A stretch of DNA of 46,470 nucleotides from an uncultured Christensenellaceae bacterium (GCA_944381345.1 CALWKU010000059.1:1-46470); one strand, 5' to 3'; counted from the stretch's first letter, positions 25,418 to 34,538 are shown. Notes: generated by a model not told the origin, from the letters alone. Program-made: numbers and translations.

Positions 25418-27193
25418 ATGAAAAGAGACGAGATAGAACAACGTTACAAATGGCGGCTCGAGGACATCATCCCGTCCGACGAAGAGTGGGAGAAGGAGTT
25501 TGCCAAACTTGCGGAATACGGCGACAGACTCGCTGCGTTCGACGGCGCGCTCAAAGACCGCGACAGCGTGCTTGCGTGTCTAAAACTCGACGACGAGGCG
25601 TCGCTGTGCGCGGAGAGACTGTATGTATTTTCCGCTATGCGCCGCGATCAAAACGTCGGCGACGCCGCCGCGCAAAAGAGATGCGACAGGGCGGAGACCG
25701 CTACGGTCAGGCTGTCCGAGCGCACCGCGTTCGTCACGCCGCAGCTGATCGCTTTGGGCGAGAAAAAACTTTCCGAGTTTGCCGCCGATCCCGCGTTCAG
25801 GGACTATGACTATATGCTCGCGTCGTTGATACGCACCGCGCGCCATACGCTTTCGCCCGCAGAGGAAAAGCTGCTTGCGATGACCGGTTCGTTTGCCGAC
25901 ACCGCGCAGGACGCGTTCCGTATGCTCGACAACGCGGACATCAGGTTTGAGCCGTATACCGACAGCACGGGCAAAGAGGTCAGGCTGACGCACGGAACTT
26001 ACGGCGTCGTCATGCATTCTCCCGTAAGAGAGGATCGCAAAAAGGCGTTTGAGTGTATGCACGGCGCGTTCAAAGCCAACATCAACACGATAGCCGCGCT
26101 CTATGCAGGCAACGTGAAGAAAGATTTGTTCTATTCGCGCGCCCGCAAGTACGGGAGCTGCCTCGACCGCGCTACTTCGAGGGAGGACGTGCCGCGTTCC
26201 GTCTACGACAGATTGGTTGAGTGCGTGGACAAAAACATCCCGCTTTTGTCGCGTTATCTCGAACTGCGCCGCAGACGCATGGGCGTTGACAAACTGCATA
26301 TGTACGACCTGCACGTTCCCATCGTCGCCGACGCCGAGATTGCACTGCCTTACGAGGACGCGTGCAGACTGGTCAAAGAGGCGCTCGCGCCGCTCGGCAA
26401 AGAATACGCCGCGCTGCTCGACGAGGCGTTTACGCAGGGCTGGATAGACGTTTGCGAAAACGAGGGCAAGCGCAGCGGCGCCTACTCGTGGGGCGCGTAC
26501 GGCACGCATCCGTACGTGCTGCTCAACTACCAAAAGACGACGAGCGAAGTGTTTACTATCGCCCATGAACTCGGGCACGCGATGCATTCACACTTTGCCG
26601 ACGCCGCGCAGCCCTATCCCAAAGCCGGATATACGATCTTTGTTGCGGAGATCGCCTCGACCGTCAACGAGACTCTGATGCTCTACCATCTGCTTGACAA
26701 GTACGGAGACGACAAGGCTATGCGCGAATATCTGCTGTCGTATATGCTCGATATGTTCCGCACAACGGTGTTTCGTCAGACGCAGTTCGCGCAATTCGAA
26801 CTTGAGGCGCACGAACTTGCCGAACGCGACGAGCCGCTGACCGCGGAGATACTTTCCGACATCTACTTCAAACTCAATTGCAGGTACTATGCCGGCGAAA
26901 ACGTCGTCAACGACGACCTCATCCGCTTTGAGTGGAGCCGTATCCCTCACTTTTATACGTCGTTTTACGTCTACAAGTACGCGACGGGGCTTATCACGGC
27001 GGTGTGCATCGCCGACCGCATTCTCAAAGAGGGGGAGAGCGCGGTCGCCGATTACAGGAAATTTTTGAGTGCGGGCGGCAGCATGCCTCCCGTTGAAATG
27101 ATCAAGCTGGCGGGAGTCGATCTCACTTCGCCAAAGCCTTTTGAAAAGGCGATGGGCGTGTTCAGCGACTTCCTTTCCCGGCTTGAAGCATAA
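25418..27193 (+). CDS. pepF: Oligoendopeptidase F
   Basis: This 591-residue cytosolic M3-family zinc peptidase cleaves short peptides. The zinc motif HELGH is at about 383-387, with the downstream third ligand in the IASTVNETLMLYHLL helix. The rest is the all-helical M3 fold, including YSWGAYGTHPYVLLNY just ahead of the active site and a C-terminal HFYTSFYVYKYATG. The length is normal. It starts one base after the PTS-like gene, and dnaB begins nine bases beyond its stop, so it is probably mid-operon. Confidence 0.95.
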   Translation: MKRDEIEQRYKWRLEDIIPSDEEWEKEFAKLAEYGDRLAAFDGALKDRDSVLACLKLDDEASLCAERLYVFSAMRRDQNVGDAAAQKRCDRAETATVRLSERTAFVTPQLIALGEKKLSEFAADPAFRDYDYMLASLIRTARHTLSPAEEKLLAMTGSFADTAQDAFRMLDNADIRFEPYTDSTGKEVRLTHGTYGVVMHSPVREDRKKAFECMHGAFKANINTIAALYAGNVKKDLFYSRARKYGSCLDRATSREDVPRSVYDRLVECVDKNIPLLSRYLELRRRRMGVDKLHMYDLHVPIVADAEIALPYEDACRLVKEALAPLGKEYAALLDEAFTQGWIDVCENEGKRSGAYSWGAYGTHPYVLLNYQKTTSEVFTIAHELGHAMHSHFADAAQPYPKAGYTIFVAEIASTVNETLMLYHLLDKYGDDKAMREYLLSYMLDMFRTTVFRQTQFAQFELEAHELAERDEPLTAEILSDIYFKLNCRYYAGENVVNDDLIRFEWSRIPHFYTSFYVYKYATGLITAVCIADRILKEGESAVADYRKFLSAGGSMPPVEMIKLAGVDLTSPKPFEKAMGVFSDFLSRLEA

Positions 27194-27202
27194 GGAGGAG
27201 AT

Positions 27203-28789
27203 ATGCCGCAGAACAAAAACGAAAAAGCAAAATTGCCCGTCAACAGGACGATGCCGCACAGCCGGGAGGCTGAGGACGCGGTTATCGGCGCGTTTTTGAC
27301 GGACGGATCGCTGTTTGCGGAATTCGGCTCGCGGCTGCGAGAAGAGGATTTTTACATCACGTCCGACAGGCTGATCTTTGCCGCGATCAGAGATCTTGCC
27401 GCTAAGGGCATGCCCGCCGACATAGTCACCCTCTCGGTGTCCATGGGCGCGGACGTCGACCGCGACGGCAGATCCGCGCTCGAGAGAGCGGGCGGCATCG
27501 ACAGACTGGAAGAACTGACCGAATCCATACCGTCGGCGTCCAATTGCGAATACTATGTCGAGATCGTCAAGCGCGATTCCATGCTGCGCAAGGTCATACA
27601 GACTGCGGGCGAGATCATAGACAACGCATATACGCTCGAGGATGCGGACAAGTGCCTCGCGTCGGCGCAGGCTGCGATTTTCGAGCTGGGCAAGACAACG
27701 CAGGGCGGCGAACTTGTCAAGCTGTCCGAGCCTGCGACCGAGGTCATGAACAAGCTGATGAAAGTGTACGAGACCAAGGAGCCGGATTTGGGACTTTTGA
27801 CGCATTACGGCAATCTCGACAACATGACTAACGGCTTTTTGCCGGGGCAGATGATAGTGCTTGCGGCGCGCCCGGGCTGCGGTAAGACCGCGTTTGCGAT
27901 GAGCATAGCGACCAACATCGCGCGCAACGACCCCGACAGGGTTATTGCGACTTTCAACCTCGAGATGTCCGCGGCGGAACTCGTGCAGAGAATGATGGTG
28001 TCCGTATCGCGCGTTCCAAAGGACATATTGATCAAGGGCGAGGAAACTTCCGAGCAGTTGCAGAGTCTTTTCACCGCGCACGATATGCTGTCCAAAAGCA
28101 ACATTTACATAGATCAATCGACCGGCAACAGCGCGGACGTCGTGATGTCCAAGTGCCGCCGGCTCAAAAACAAGCTGGGCAGGCTCGACCTCGTCATCAT
28201 AGACTATCTGCAATTGATGGAGCCTACCAAAGACCGCAAAGGCAACCGCCAACAGGAAGTCTCGGACACCTCGCGTATGATCAAGCTGATGGCAAAGGAT
28301 CTCGAAGTGCCGGTACTCGTGCTGTCGCAGATGTCGCGTAAAATAGACGACAGAGAGGTCAAGACGCCGCAGCTGTCCGACCTGAGAGAATCGGGTGCGA
28401 TCGAGCAGGACGCGGATATGGTCATGTTCCTCAACGACGCCGGCAGCGAGGACTCGGACGCCGACGCCAAACCGATAGAGCTTAAAATAGCGAAACAGCG
28501 TAACGGCGCCGTAGGCGACATCTATTTTGTCTTTGAAAAGAGCTTGCTGCGATTCCGTCCCGCGTCGGGCAAATATCTGCCCAAGCAGAGGGACGACGCC
28601 GAGCCGTCGAGAGCGTCGGAGTCAATGCCCGATCCCGCGCCCTACCAAGGCTATCCGGAGTACACCGACGCCGACGCTCCGCCCGAGGAGTATCCGCCTA
28701 TTGACGTCCCCGCAATGCCTGCGGACGACGACATCGCGCAATTGCAGTCGGGCGACATCCCCGACTTCTCATCGGACGGAGAGGAGTGA
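27203..28789 (+). CDS. dnaB: Replicative DNA helicase DnaB
   Basis: DnaB is the hexameric 5'-3' helicase of the replication fork (the B. subtilis homologue is named DnaC). The 528-residue protein has the N-terminal collar domain beginning MPHSREAEDAVIGAFL and a RecA-like motor with Walker A RPGCGKTAFA (about residue 225), the DYLQLM Walker B strand and the DLRESGAIEQDADMV motif. AAGGAGG precedes the ATG. An unusual extra is the last 80 or so residues: acidic, proline-rich and low in complexity (for example DADAPPEEYPPIDVPAM), beyond the usual end of the helicase. Confidence 0.96.
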   Translation: MPQNKNEKAKLPVNRTMPHSREAEDAVIGAFLTDGSLFAEFGSRLREEDFYITSDRLIFAAIRDLAAKGMPADIVTLSVSMGADVDRDGRSALERAGGIDRLEELTESIPSASNCEYYVEIVKRDSMLRKVIQTAGEIIDNAYTLEDADKCLASAQAAIFELGKTTQGGELVKLSEPATEVMNKLMKVYETKEPDLGLLTHYGNLDNMTNGFLPGQMIVLAARPGCGKTAFAMSIATNIARNDPDRVIATFNLEMSAAELVQRMMVSVSRVPKDILIKGEETSEQLQSLFTAHDMLSKSNIYIDQSTGNSADVVMSKCRRLKNKLGRLDLVIIDYLQLMEPTKDRKGNRQQEVSDTSRMIKLMAKDLEVPVLVLSQMSRKIDDREVKTPQLSDLRESGAIEQDADMVMFLNDAGSEDSDADAKPIELKIAKQRNGAVGDIYFVFEKSLLRFRPASGKYLPKQRDDAEPSRASESMPDPAPYQGYPEYTDADAPPEEYPPIDVPAMPADDDIAQLQSGDIPDFSSDGEE

Positions 28790-28809
28790 GCTAAACGCGA
28801 TCGCCGCCG

Positions 28810-28817
28810 CATATAAT
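28810..28817 (+). promoter_or_regulatory. Possible -10 element before yqfC
   Basis: CATATAAT lies 14 bases before the yqfC start codon. It contains TATAAT and also resembles the sigma-E -10 consensus of Bacillus sporulation genes (CATACANT), which would fit yqfC. No good -35 box is visible, so this is weak. Confidence 0.3.
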
Positions 28818-28831
28818 CGAGCGGAGGCGTT

Positions 28832-29086
28832 ATGGCGTTTGTACAAGACATAAAGGACGCGCTGCCGTCGCTGCGAGGTCCGCGGTTTTCCGTGACGATC
28901 TACGACGGCGGCGCCGCCGTCGCGGAATACCGCGGCAAACCGACCGAAATAAGCGCGGACAGAGTGACCGTCGCCGTCAAGGGCGCGGAGATAGTGCTGA
29001 GCGGCAGAGCTCTTAAAGTGACTCAAACGGGCGACGGACAGCTTTTTGTCGCAGGTTGCGTGACCAAGGTCGAGGTGGAGAGATGA
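28832..29086 (+). CDS. yqfC: YabP/YqfC-family sporulation protein
   Basis: This 84-residue protein belongs to the YabP/YqfC family, small beta-rich proteins linked to spore coat or mother-cell functions. It shows the family pattern of short strands, FSVTIYDGGAAVAEYRG followed by EISADRVTVAV and a central KVTQTGDGQLFVAG. It opens the conserved yqfC-yqfD-phoH cluster. GGAGG precedes the ATG and the stop overlaps yqfD (ATGA). This supports a spore-forming ancestry, though it does not prove that the organism sporulates. Confidence 0.85.
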   Translation: MAFVQDIKDALPSLRGPRFSVTIYDGGAAVAEYRGKPTEISADRVTVAVKGAEIVLSGRALKVTQTGDGQLFVAGCVTKVEVER

Positions 29087-30201
29087 ACCGCTCCGCACGC
29101 GTCAAGATCTACGCGAAGGACGTCGTCGAAGCGCTCGCGCTCGTCCGCAGAGCGGCTCCGCACTCAGCCGTGACGGTTGCTGACGGAGTATTGACGGTAA
29201 TATGTTCGCGCGATGACGCCGAGGCTCTGCAACGCGTATGCGCTCGTCGCGGACTTAATGCGGAACCGCTGAGCCCGAATTTCGTAAAGACGCTCGCAAA
29301 GAGAGCCGGCGTATTGGCTGCGGCTGCGGTCGTGGTCGCAGGGCTGACAGCGTCGCAGCTGTTCGTTACCGGTGCGGATATCATGGGCGCAGACGCCGCT
29401 TCCGAGGCGAGGATAAGGGCAGTATTGGTCGAGCGCGGACTTTCCGGCTATGCGCTCAAAAGCGGGATAGATACGGATGAGATCGCTCGGGCGATAGAGC
29501 GCGAGGTTGACGGGATCGCGTTGGTCGAGGCGTTCTTCGACGGTGATAAGCTTGTGATCTCCGCGGTTCCAGTCGCGCATATGCCGACCGAGACGGAGAA
29601 AAGCGAAGCGTTGGTCTCGGACAGCTATGCGGTCGTTACCCGCGTTGCGGTGTTTGACGGCACGGCTGCCGTCAAGCCCGGAGATGTCGTAAAGCCCGGC
29701 GACGTGCTGATAGAGGGCAAGATCAACGTCGGCACGCTCGACGAGCCGCAATGGGCGGCTACCGGCGCGGACGGCAAGGTATATGCACGGGTGTACGCAT
29801 CGCGGAGGCTTTTGTTTTCGCCCATGTATACGGAAGAATCTCCCACGGGGCGCACGCATACCGTAGTCGAGGTGAGCGTGGGCGGCAAGAAGGTGTGGGG
29901 CGCAAACGCGGATCACGGCTTTGAACGATATACCTCGCATACTGAGACGAAACGGCTGCGCGGGATCTTGCCGATAGAGATAGTCCGCACCGTATACAGG
30001 GAGACGACCGTTAAAACCCTCGACACCGACGAGGCATATATTCTCGCCGCGATTGCGGAGGCGCGCGAAGAACTGATGTCCGGTACGGACGGAGTCGTCC
30101 TCTCCGAGGGCGTAAACAGAGGAGAATACGGCGGATACGAATTCGCCGAGATATACATAGAGACAGAGCGGCAGATCTGCCGCGGGGAGGAATTACGATA
30201 G
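29083..30201 (+). CDS. yqfD: Sporulation protein YqfD
   Basis: This 372-residue membrane protein is essential for efficient sporulation in Bacillus; its biochemical role is unknown. It has an N-terminal soluble region, one membrane helix at about 74-96, then a large external domain with GDVVKPGDVLIEGKI (biotinyl-lipoyl-like turn) and a C-terminal KTLDTDEAYILAAIAEARE helix. The start overlaps the yqfC stop by four bases. The gene ends TAG at 30199-30201, just six bases after a GGGGAGG that must serve phoH. Confidence 0.88.
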   Translation: MNRSARVKIYAKDVVEALALVRRAAPHSAVTVADGVLTVICSRDDAEALQRVCARRGLNAEPLSPNFVKTLAKRAGVLAAAAVVVAGLTASQLFVTGADIMGADAASEARIRAVLVERGLSGYALKSGIDTDEIARAIEREVDGIALVEAFFDGDKLVISAVPVAHMPTETEKSEALVSDSYAVVTRVAVFDGTAAVKPGDVVKPGDVLIEGKINVGTLDEPQWAATGADGKVYARVYASRRLLFSPMYTEESPTGRTHTVVEVSVGGKKVWGANADHGFERYTSHTETKRLRGILPIEIVRTVYRETTVKTLDTDEAYILAAIAEAREELMSGTDGVVLSEGVNRGEYGGYEFAEIYIETERQICRGEELR

Positions 30202-30233
30202 AAAGGATAGCGGAAGTCAAAGATCCCGCGTCG

Positions 30234-31154
30234 ATGATCGCGCTGTTCGGCAACCTTGACGCCAACGTAGCTTATATGCGCAAGCTGTTCGGCGTCGGTA
30301 TCGCCGCCGCGAACGGAGGCGTTAAGGTGTGGGGCGAGGACGCGGCTGCGGTGGAAAAAGCCGCAAAGACGATCGAATTGCTGCTTGAAAAGAGCAAGAC
30401 CCACGCCGTAGACAAGGCGTATATCGACCTGGCGGCGGCTTGCGTTGAGCATGGCAGCGAACACAAGATAGACGAGTTGACGCGCATCATCGCTTATACG
30501 TCCGTCGGCAAGCCCGTGCGCGCCAAGACATACGGACAAGCCCGTTATGTTCGCGCCATCGAGCGCAACACCGTCGTATTCGGCATCGGACCTGCCGGCA
30601 CGGGAAAGACGTATCTTGCGGTCGCCCTCGCGTGCAACGCGCTTCGTGACAGACAGGTGTCGCGCATAGTTCTGGCGCGTCCCGCCGTCGAAGCGGGCGA
30701 AAAGTTGGGCTTTTTGCCGGGAGATCTCGAAGCCAAGGTCGATCCCTATCTCAAACCTTTGAACGACGCTCTGCTTGAAATGATGGGCGCCGACTCTTTC
30801 GCCAAGGCGCAGGAGAGGGGTGTCGTCGAGGTCGCGCCGCTCGCGTATATGCGCGGCAGGACGCTGTCCGATTCGTTCATTATTCTCGACGAGGCGCAGA
30901 ACGCAACGCGCGAACAGATGAAAATGTTCTTGACCCGAATGGGAGAAGGAAGTAAAATAGTTGTGACGGGAGACGCCACTCAGGTCGACCTGCCGTCGGA
31001 CAAGCAATCGGGATTGGTACACGCATCCAAGCTGCTTGCCGGCATAGACGGCATAGAGACGGTGACGCTCAAGTCGTCCGACGTCGTCAGGCATCCGCTG
31101 GTACAGGCAATTGTCGAAGCGTACGATGCCGAGGCTAAGGGCAAGGAGTCTTGA
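30234..31154 (+). CDS. phoH: PhoH-family ATPase
   Basis: PhoH-like proteins are P-loop ATPases thought to act in RNA metabolism, usually encoded beside ybeY. Walker A is GPAGTGKT and Walker B is FIILDEAQNAT. Coordinates give the first canonical in-frame start. The frame is open upstream, and the family N-terminus seems to include IERIAEVKDPASMIALFG, encoded from 30198. A strong GGGGAGG (30184-30190) is correctly spaced for that position but too far from the ATG. The codon at 30198 is ATA, overlapping the yqfD stop as ATAG. The true protein is therefore probably 318 residues, starting at a non-canonical codon. The ATPase identity is certain. Confidence 0.9.
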   Translation: MIALFGNLDANVAYMRKLFGVGIAAANGGVKVWGEDAAAVEKAAKTIELLLEKSKTHAVDKAYIDLAAACVEHGSEHKIDELTRIIAYTSVGKPVRAKTYGQARYVRAIERNTVVFGIGPAGTGKTYLAVALACNALRDRQVSRIVLARPAVEAGEKLGFLPGDLEAKVDPYLKPLNDALLEMMGADSFAKAQERGVVEVAPLAYMRGRTLSDSFIILDEAQNATREQMKMFLTRMGEGSKIVVTGDATQVDLPSDKQSGLVHASKLLAGIDGIETVTLKSSDVVRHPLVQAIVEAYDAEAKGKES

Positions 31155-32611
31155 TGGACAAGGAAACAAAAAAGAATATCGGTTTCACCGTGCTGACGCT
31201 TGCGGCGCTGCTCGTAGTCTCGGCGGTCGTTGCCGTCGGCGGGCTTATGCTTGCGCTCAAAACGGTAGAGATAACGACCTACGTAGAAACGCTCGCTGCG
31301 ACTTCGGTCGGCATTTTCGTGCTGTTCGCGGTGCTGTACGTCTATTTGCGTTACATAGTAAATTCGGGAGAGGTAGACGCGCTGCCTTTCCGCAAATTGC
31401 TGTCGATCGTCTATTTTACCGTCGCCGCAGGCATAATATTGTCCTGTCTGGCGGCGGGATTTTTGAATTCGTTCGCCATGCCGCTCGCGTGCGTCGCGCT
31501 CACGGTCGGCATCCTCATAAAGATCAGGACGGGTCTGATGTCGACGATCATAGCCGCGTTTGCGGCGTTGATGGTCGTCTGCGCCGCCAACAACGCCGCA
31601 GAGGGAGTGACGATCCTGCCCGAGATGATCTTCGGCTGCATCGCCGCGGCGGTGTCCGGCTTTGCGATGATCTTCCTCATAAGACGCAGATATTCCCGTT
31701 TCAAGTTGACTTGGGGCGCGGTCATCGTCGCGCTTGTCATGGCGCCGTTCAGCGCGCTGCTTTCGCTGATATACAGCACCGACGTATCGGTGATCCTGCA
31801 AAACGCGGTCTATTCCGCGGTCGGCAATCTCATCTCGATCGCCATCATGACGGCAAGTCTGCCTCTTTATGAGAGGATCGCCAACGTTTGGACGGATTTC
31901 AGTCTCGAAGAGCTGATATCGCTGCGTCAGCCGCTGCTCAAACGCCTCAGCGAAGAAGCGCCGGGTACGCTCAGTCACAGTATGTCGGTCGCCAACCTCG
32001 TCGAAAGCTGCGCGATAGCAATAGGCGTCAATCCGTTTATGGCGAGGGCGTGCGCATACTATCACGACGTAGGCAAGCTCAAAAATCCGCAGTTTTTCGT
32101 TGAAAATCAGACAGACGGCTACAATCCCCACGACGATCTCATCCCCGAGGTCAGCGCGGGCATGATCACCCGCCACACAAAGGCGGGCGCGGAGATGCTC
32201 AAAGAGATGCATATGCCCGAAGAGATCGTCAAAGCCGCGCTCGAACACCACGGCGACGGCGCGGTCGGGTACTTCTATATGAAAGCCAAGTACATCACGG
32301 GCGAGCGTTCAAAGGGCATCGACGAAAAGGAATATCATTACGATGGGCCTATCCCGTCGACAAAGTACAGTGCGCTCGTCATGCTCTGCGACATCTTCGA
32401 AGCGATGTTCCGCGCCAAGCCTCCCGCCGACTACGAAGAGATGGAGGGCAAGGTTGACAAAGTCATCAATGACAAGATCGTCGAGGGACAGCTGGATGAC
32501 TGCCGACTGACCATTAAAGATCTTGCTACGATCAAGCAGACGCTCTGCCGTATAATGCCGTCGACCATGCATAAGCGCATCGACTACGCCAAGGCGAAGG
32601 AGAGAAGATGA
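31154..32611 (+). CDS. pgpH: PgpH-type HD phosphodiesterase lacking the extracellular domain
   Basis: PgpH (YqfF) degrades the second messenger c-di-AMP. The 485-residue protein has about seven to eight membrane helices (residues 10-240) and a cytoplasmic HD domain with YYHDVGKLKNPQFFVENQ, NPHDDLIPEVSAGMI, and ALEHHGDGAVGYFY. The HD core is intact. Family members are normally about 700 residues, with a large extracellular HDED sensor domain between the first helix and the rest. Here only about a dozen residues separate helices one and two, so that domain is gone. The ATG overlaps the phoH stop, with AAGGAG five bases before it. Confidence 0.9.
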   Translation: MDKETKKNIGFTVLTLAALLVVSAVVAVGGLMLALKTVEITTYVETLAATSVGIFVLFAVLYVYLRYIVNSGEVDALPFRKLLSIVYFTVAAGIILSCLAAGFLNSFAMPLACVALTVGILIKIRTGLMSTIIAAFAALMVVCAANNAAEGVTILPEMIFGCIAAAVSGFAMIFLIRRRYSRFKLTWGAVIVALVMAPFSALLSLIYSTDVSVILQNAVYSAVGNLISIAIMTASLPLYERIANVWTDFSLEELISLRQPLLKRLSEEAPGTLSHSMSVANLVESCAIAIGVNPFMARACAYYHDVGKLKNPQFFVENQTDGYNPHDDLIPEVSAGMITRHTKAGAEMLKEMHMPEEIVKAALEHHGDGAVGYFYMKAKYITGERSKGIDEKEYHYDGPIPSTKYSALVMLCDIFEAMFRAKPPADYEEMEGKVDKVINDKIVEGQLDDCRLTIKDLATIKQTLCRIMPSTMHKRIDYAKAKERR

Positions 32612-33099
32612 ACGGGCTCGGATTTTACGACGAGACAGGCGCGGCGGACGCGTCTGTCGCCGCGCTTTTCGACAAGCTGTACGCGGCGTTGCGCGCCGAG
32701 TTGGGCGTGGAGGACGTGTTCGAAGTCGAGGTCACGCTGACCGACGGAGAGACGATACGTTCGCTCAACGCCGAAAACAGGGGCGTGGACAGCGTCACCG
32801 ACGTACTCAGCTTTCCGGGGATGGACGGCGTACTGCCGTTTGTCGCAGACGACCATGCCGACGACGTCGATCCCGAAACGGGCAGATATATGTTGGGCGA
32901 CATAGTGATATGTGTAGAACGCGCGCTCGAACAGGCGTGCGAATACGGACATTCCGCTACGCGGGAGATGTGTTATCTGTTCGTACACGGGCTTTGTCAT
33001 CTGTTCGGTTTCGACCACGAGACGGACGAGCAGCGCGCCGAGATGAGACGCCGCGAAGAAGCGGCGCTGTCAGCGTGCGGCGTCACGAGGGAAGTATGA
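32608..33099 (+). CDS. ybeY: Endoribonuclease YbeY (rRNA maturation factor)
   Basis: YbeY is a zinc-dependent RNase needed for 16S rRNA 3' end maturation and ribosome quality control. The 163-residue protein has the zinc motif HGLCHLFGFDH (H127, H131, H137), and the typical RSLNAENRGVDSVTDVLSFP before it. It overlaps pgpH by four bases (ATGA). In Bacillus dgkA follows; here cdd overlaps directly, so dgkA is missing. Confidence 0.95.
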   Translation: MNGLGFYDETGAADASVAALFDKLYAALRAELGVEDVFEVEVTLTDGETIRSLNAENRGVDSVTDVLSFPGMDGVLPFVADDHADDVDPETGRYMLGDIVICVERALEQACEYGHSATREMCYLFVHGLCHLFGFDHETDEQRAEMRRREEAALSACGVTREV

Positions 33100-33488
33100 G
33101 CGCGGACATAGAAAGACTTTTGTCCGCAGCCGAAAACGCGGCTCGCAACGCCTACTCGCCGTACAGCGGAGTAAAGATAGGCGCGGCGGTGTTTGCGGGC
33201 GGCAACATCTACTGCGGCTGCAACGTCGAAAACGCGTCGTTCGGTCTGACCGTTTGCGCGGAGCGCAACGCCGTCTTTGCGGCGATCGCCGGCGGCGAAA
33301 AGAGCTTTGACGCGATAGCCGTGTATTCTGACGATGTGATGCCGATGCCTTGCGGCGCGTGCCGTCAGGTCATCGCCGAGTTCGCGCCCGGGTGCGACGT
33401 AGTCGTCCGCTGCGGAGACCGTACCGTGCGCATTCGCGCGGACGAGCTGCTGCCGCGTTCATTCGTTTTTAAGGAGAAAGACAATTGA
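33096..33488 (+). CDS. cdd: Cytidine deaminase
   Basis: This 130-residue, tetramer-type enzyme converts cytidine and deoxycytidine to uridine and deoxyuridine in pyrimidine salvage. The active site is complete: CAE (C54, catalytic E56) and PCGACRQ (C86, C89) bind one zinc ion, and NVENASFG recognises the ribose. It overlaps ybeY at ATGA, and its own stop overlaps the TTG of era. Confidence 0.96.
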   Translation: MSADIERLLSAAENAARNAYSPYSGVKIGAAVFAGGNIYCGCNVENASFGLTVCAERNAVFAAIAGGEKSFDAIAVYSDDVMPMPCGACRQVIAEFAPGCDVVVRCGDRTVRIRADELLPRSFVFKEKDN

Positions 33489-34375
33489 GATCGGGATTCG
33501 TAGCCGTGACAGGCAAGCCCAATGTGGGCAAGTCCACTTTGATCAACGCCTTAGTCGGCGAAAAGGTCAGCATCACTTCGTCCAAGCCGCAGACCACCCG
33601 CAATCGCATTATCGGTATAGTCAACGGCGACGATTTCCAAGCGGTGCTTGTCGATACGCCCGGCATTCATAAGCCGCGCAACAAGCTGTCCGAGTTCATG
33701 ATGAAGAGCGTGGACGCGGCGACAGACGGCGTGGACGTGCAGATGTACATCATCGCCGCAGACAAGCGCCCCGACAGCCGTGACGACGAGATAGTAGCAA
33801 AATATGCGGCGTCGGACATCCCGTTCGTACTTGTCGTCAACAAGTGCGACTGCGTAGACGAGGCGCGCATATTCGAGCTTTTTTCAAGGTATAAGGATAT
33901 CGAAGGCGTCGACGCGATCGTGCCCGTCTCTGCGCTTAAAGGCAAGGGTGTGGACGAGGTCGCCGCCGTGCTGAAAAAGCTGCTGCCGGAGGGCGAAAGA
34001 TATTATTCGGAGGATCTCTACACCGACCGCAGCATGCGCTTTATGGTCTCCGAGATCGTCCGCGAAAAGGCGCTGCGCTTTCTCGGCGACGAAGTGCCGT
34101 ACGGGATAGGAGTCGCTGTCAATAAGTTCGACGAGAGGGACGACGGGTTGGTCGAGATAGACTGCGACGTCATCTGCGAAAAACAGGCGCACAAATCCAT
34201 AGTCATCGGCAGGGGCGGAGAGAAGATAAAAAAGATATCCACCGAGGCGCGCCGCGACATCGAGCAGATGATAGGCGCGCGCGTGTTCCTCAACCTCTAC
34301 GTCCGCGTCAAGCCCGATTGGCGAGACTCGGGCGCCGTACTGGGCGATCTCGGCTACGACAAGAAAAATATTTGA
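33485..34375 (+). CDS. era: GTPase Era
   Basis: Era is a GTP-binding protein that binds the 3' end of 16S rRNA and helps 30S maturation. The 296-residue protein has G1 GKPNVGKST (10-18), G3 DTPG (57-60) and G4 NKCD (119-122). A C-terminal KH domain has VIGRGGEKIKKIS. It begins with TTG overlapping the cdd stop (TTGA), with AAGGAGA upstream. Confidence 0.96.
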   Translation: MRSGFVAVTGKPNVGKSTLINALVGEKVSITSSKPQTTRNRIIGIVNGDDFQAVLVDTPGIHKPRNKLSEFMMKSVDAATDGVDVQMYIIAADKRPDSRDDEIVAKYAASDIPFVLVVNKCDCVDEARIFELFSRYKDIEGVDAIVPVSALKGKGVDEVAAVLKKLLPEGERYYSEDLYTDRSMRFMVSEIVREKALRFLGDEVPYGIGVAVNKFDERDDGLVEIDCDVICEKQAHKSIVIGRGGEKIKKISTEARRDIEQMIGARVFLNLYVRVKPDWRDSGAVLGDLGYDKKNI

Positions 34376-34419
34376 ACTCATTCGGTATAATACCGGCGCT
34401 GTTTGCCCACAACACAGAT

Positions 34420-34524
34420 ATGGGTGACGAAACGCGCCGTACCGAAGACATTTTGCAAGACTTGTTCCGCTCCACGGGCAAGATAGGTTATTACCTTTTG
34501 TGGAAGAAGCTCAAGGGGCGATGA
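34420..34524 (+). CDS. yqzL: YqzL-like microprotein
   Basis: This 34-residue protein sits exactly between era and recO, where Bacillus and many Clostridia encode YqzL. It has the family pattern: an acidic start, then DLFRSTGKIGYYLLWKKL, matching the (W/L)xLFxxTGxIxxYLLxKxL shape. The stop overlaps an ATG upstream of recO. Its function is unknown in any organism I know of; conserved position makes it very likely real despite its size. No strong ribosome site precedes it. Confidence 0.75.
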   Translation: MGDETRRTEDILQDLFRSTGKIGYYLLWKKLKGR

Positions 34525-34538
34525 ACCTGCGAGGTTTT

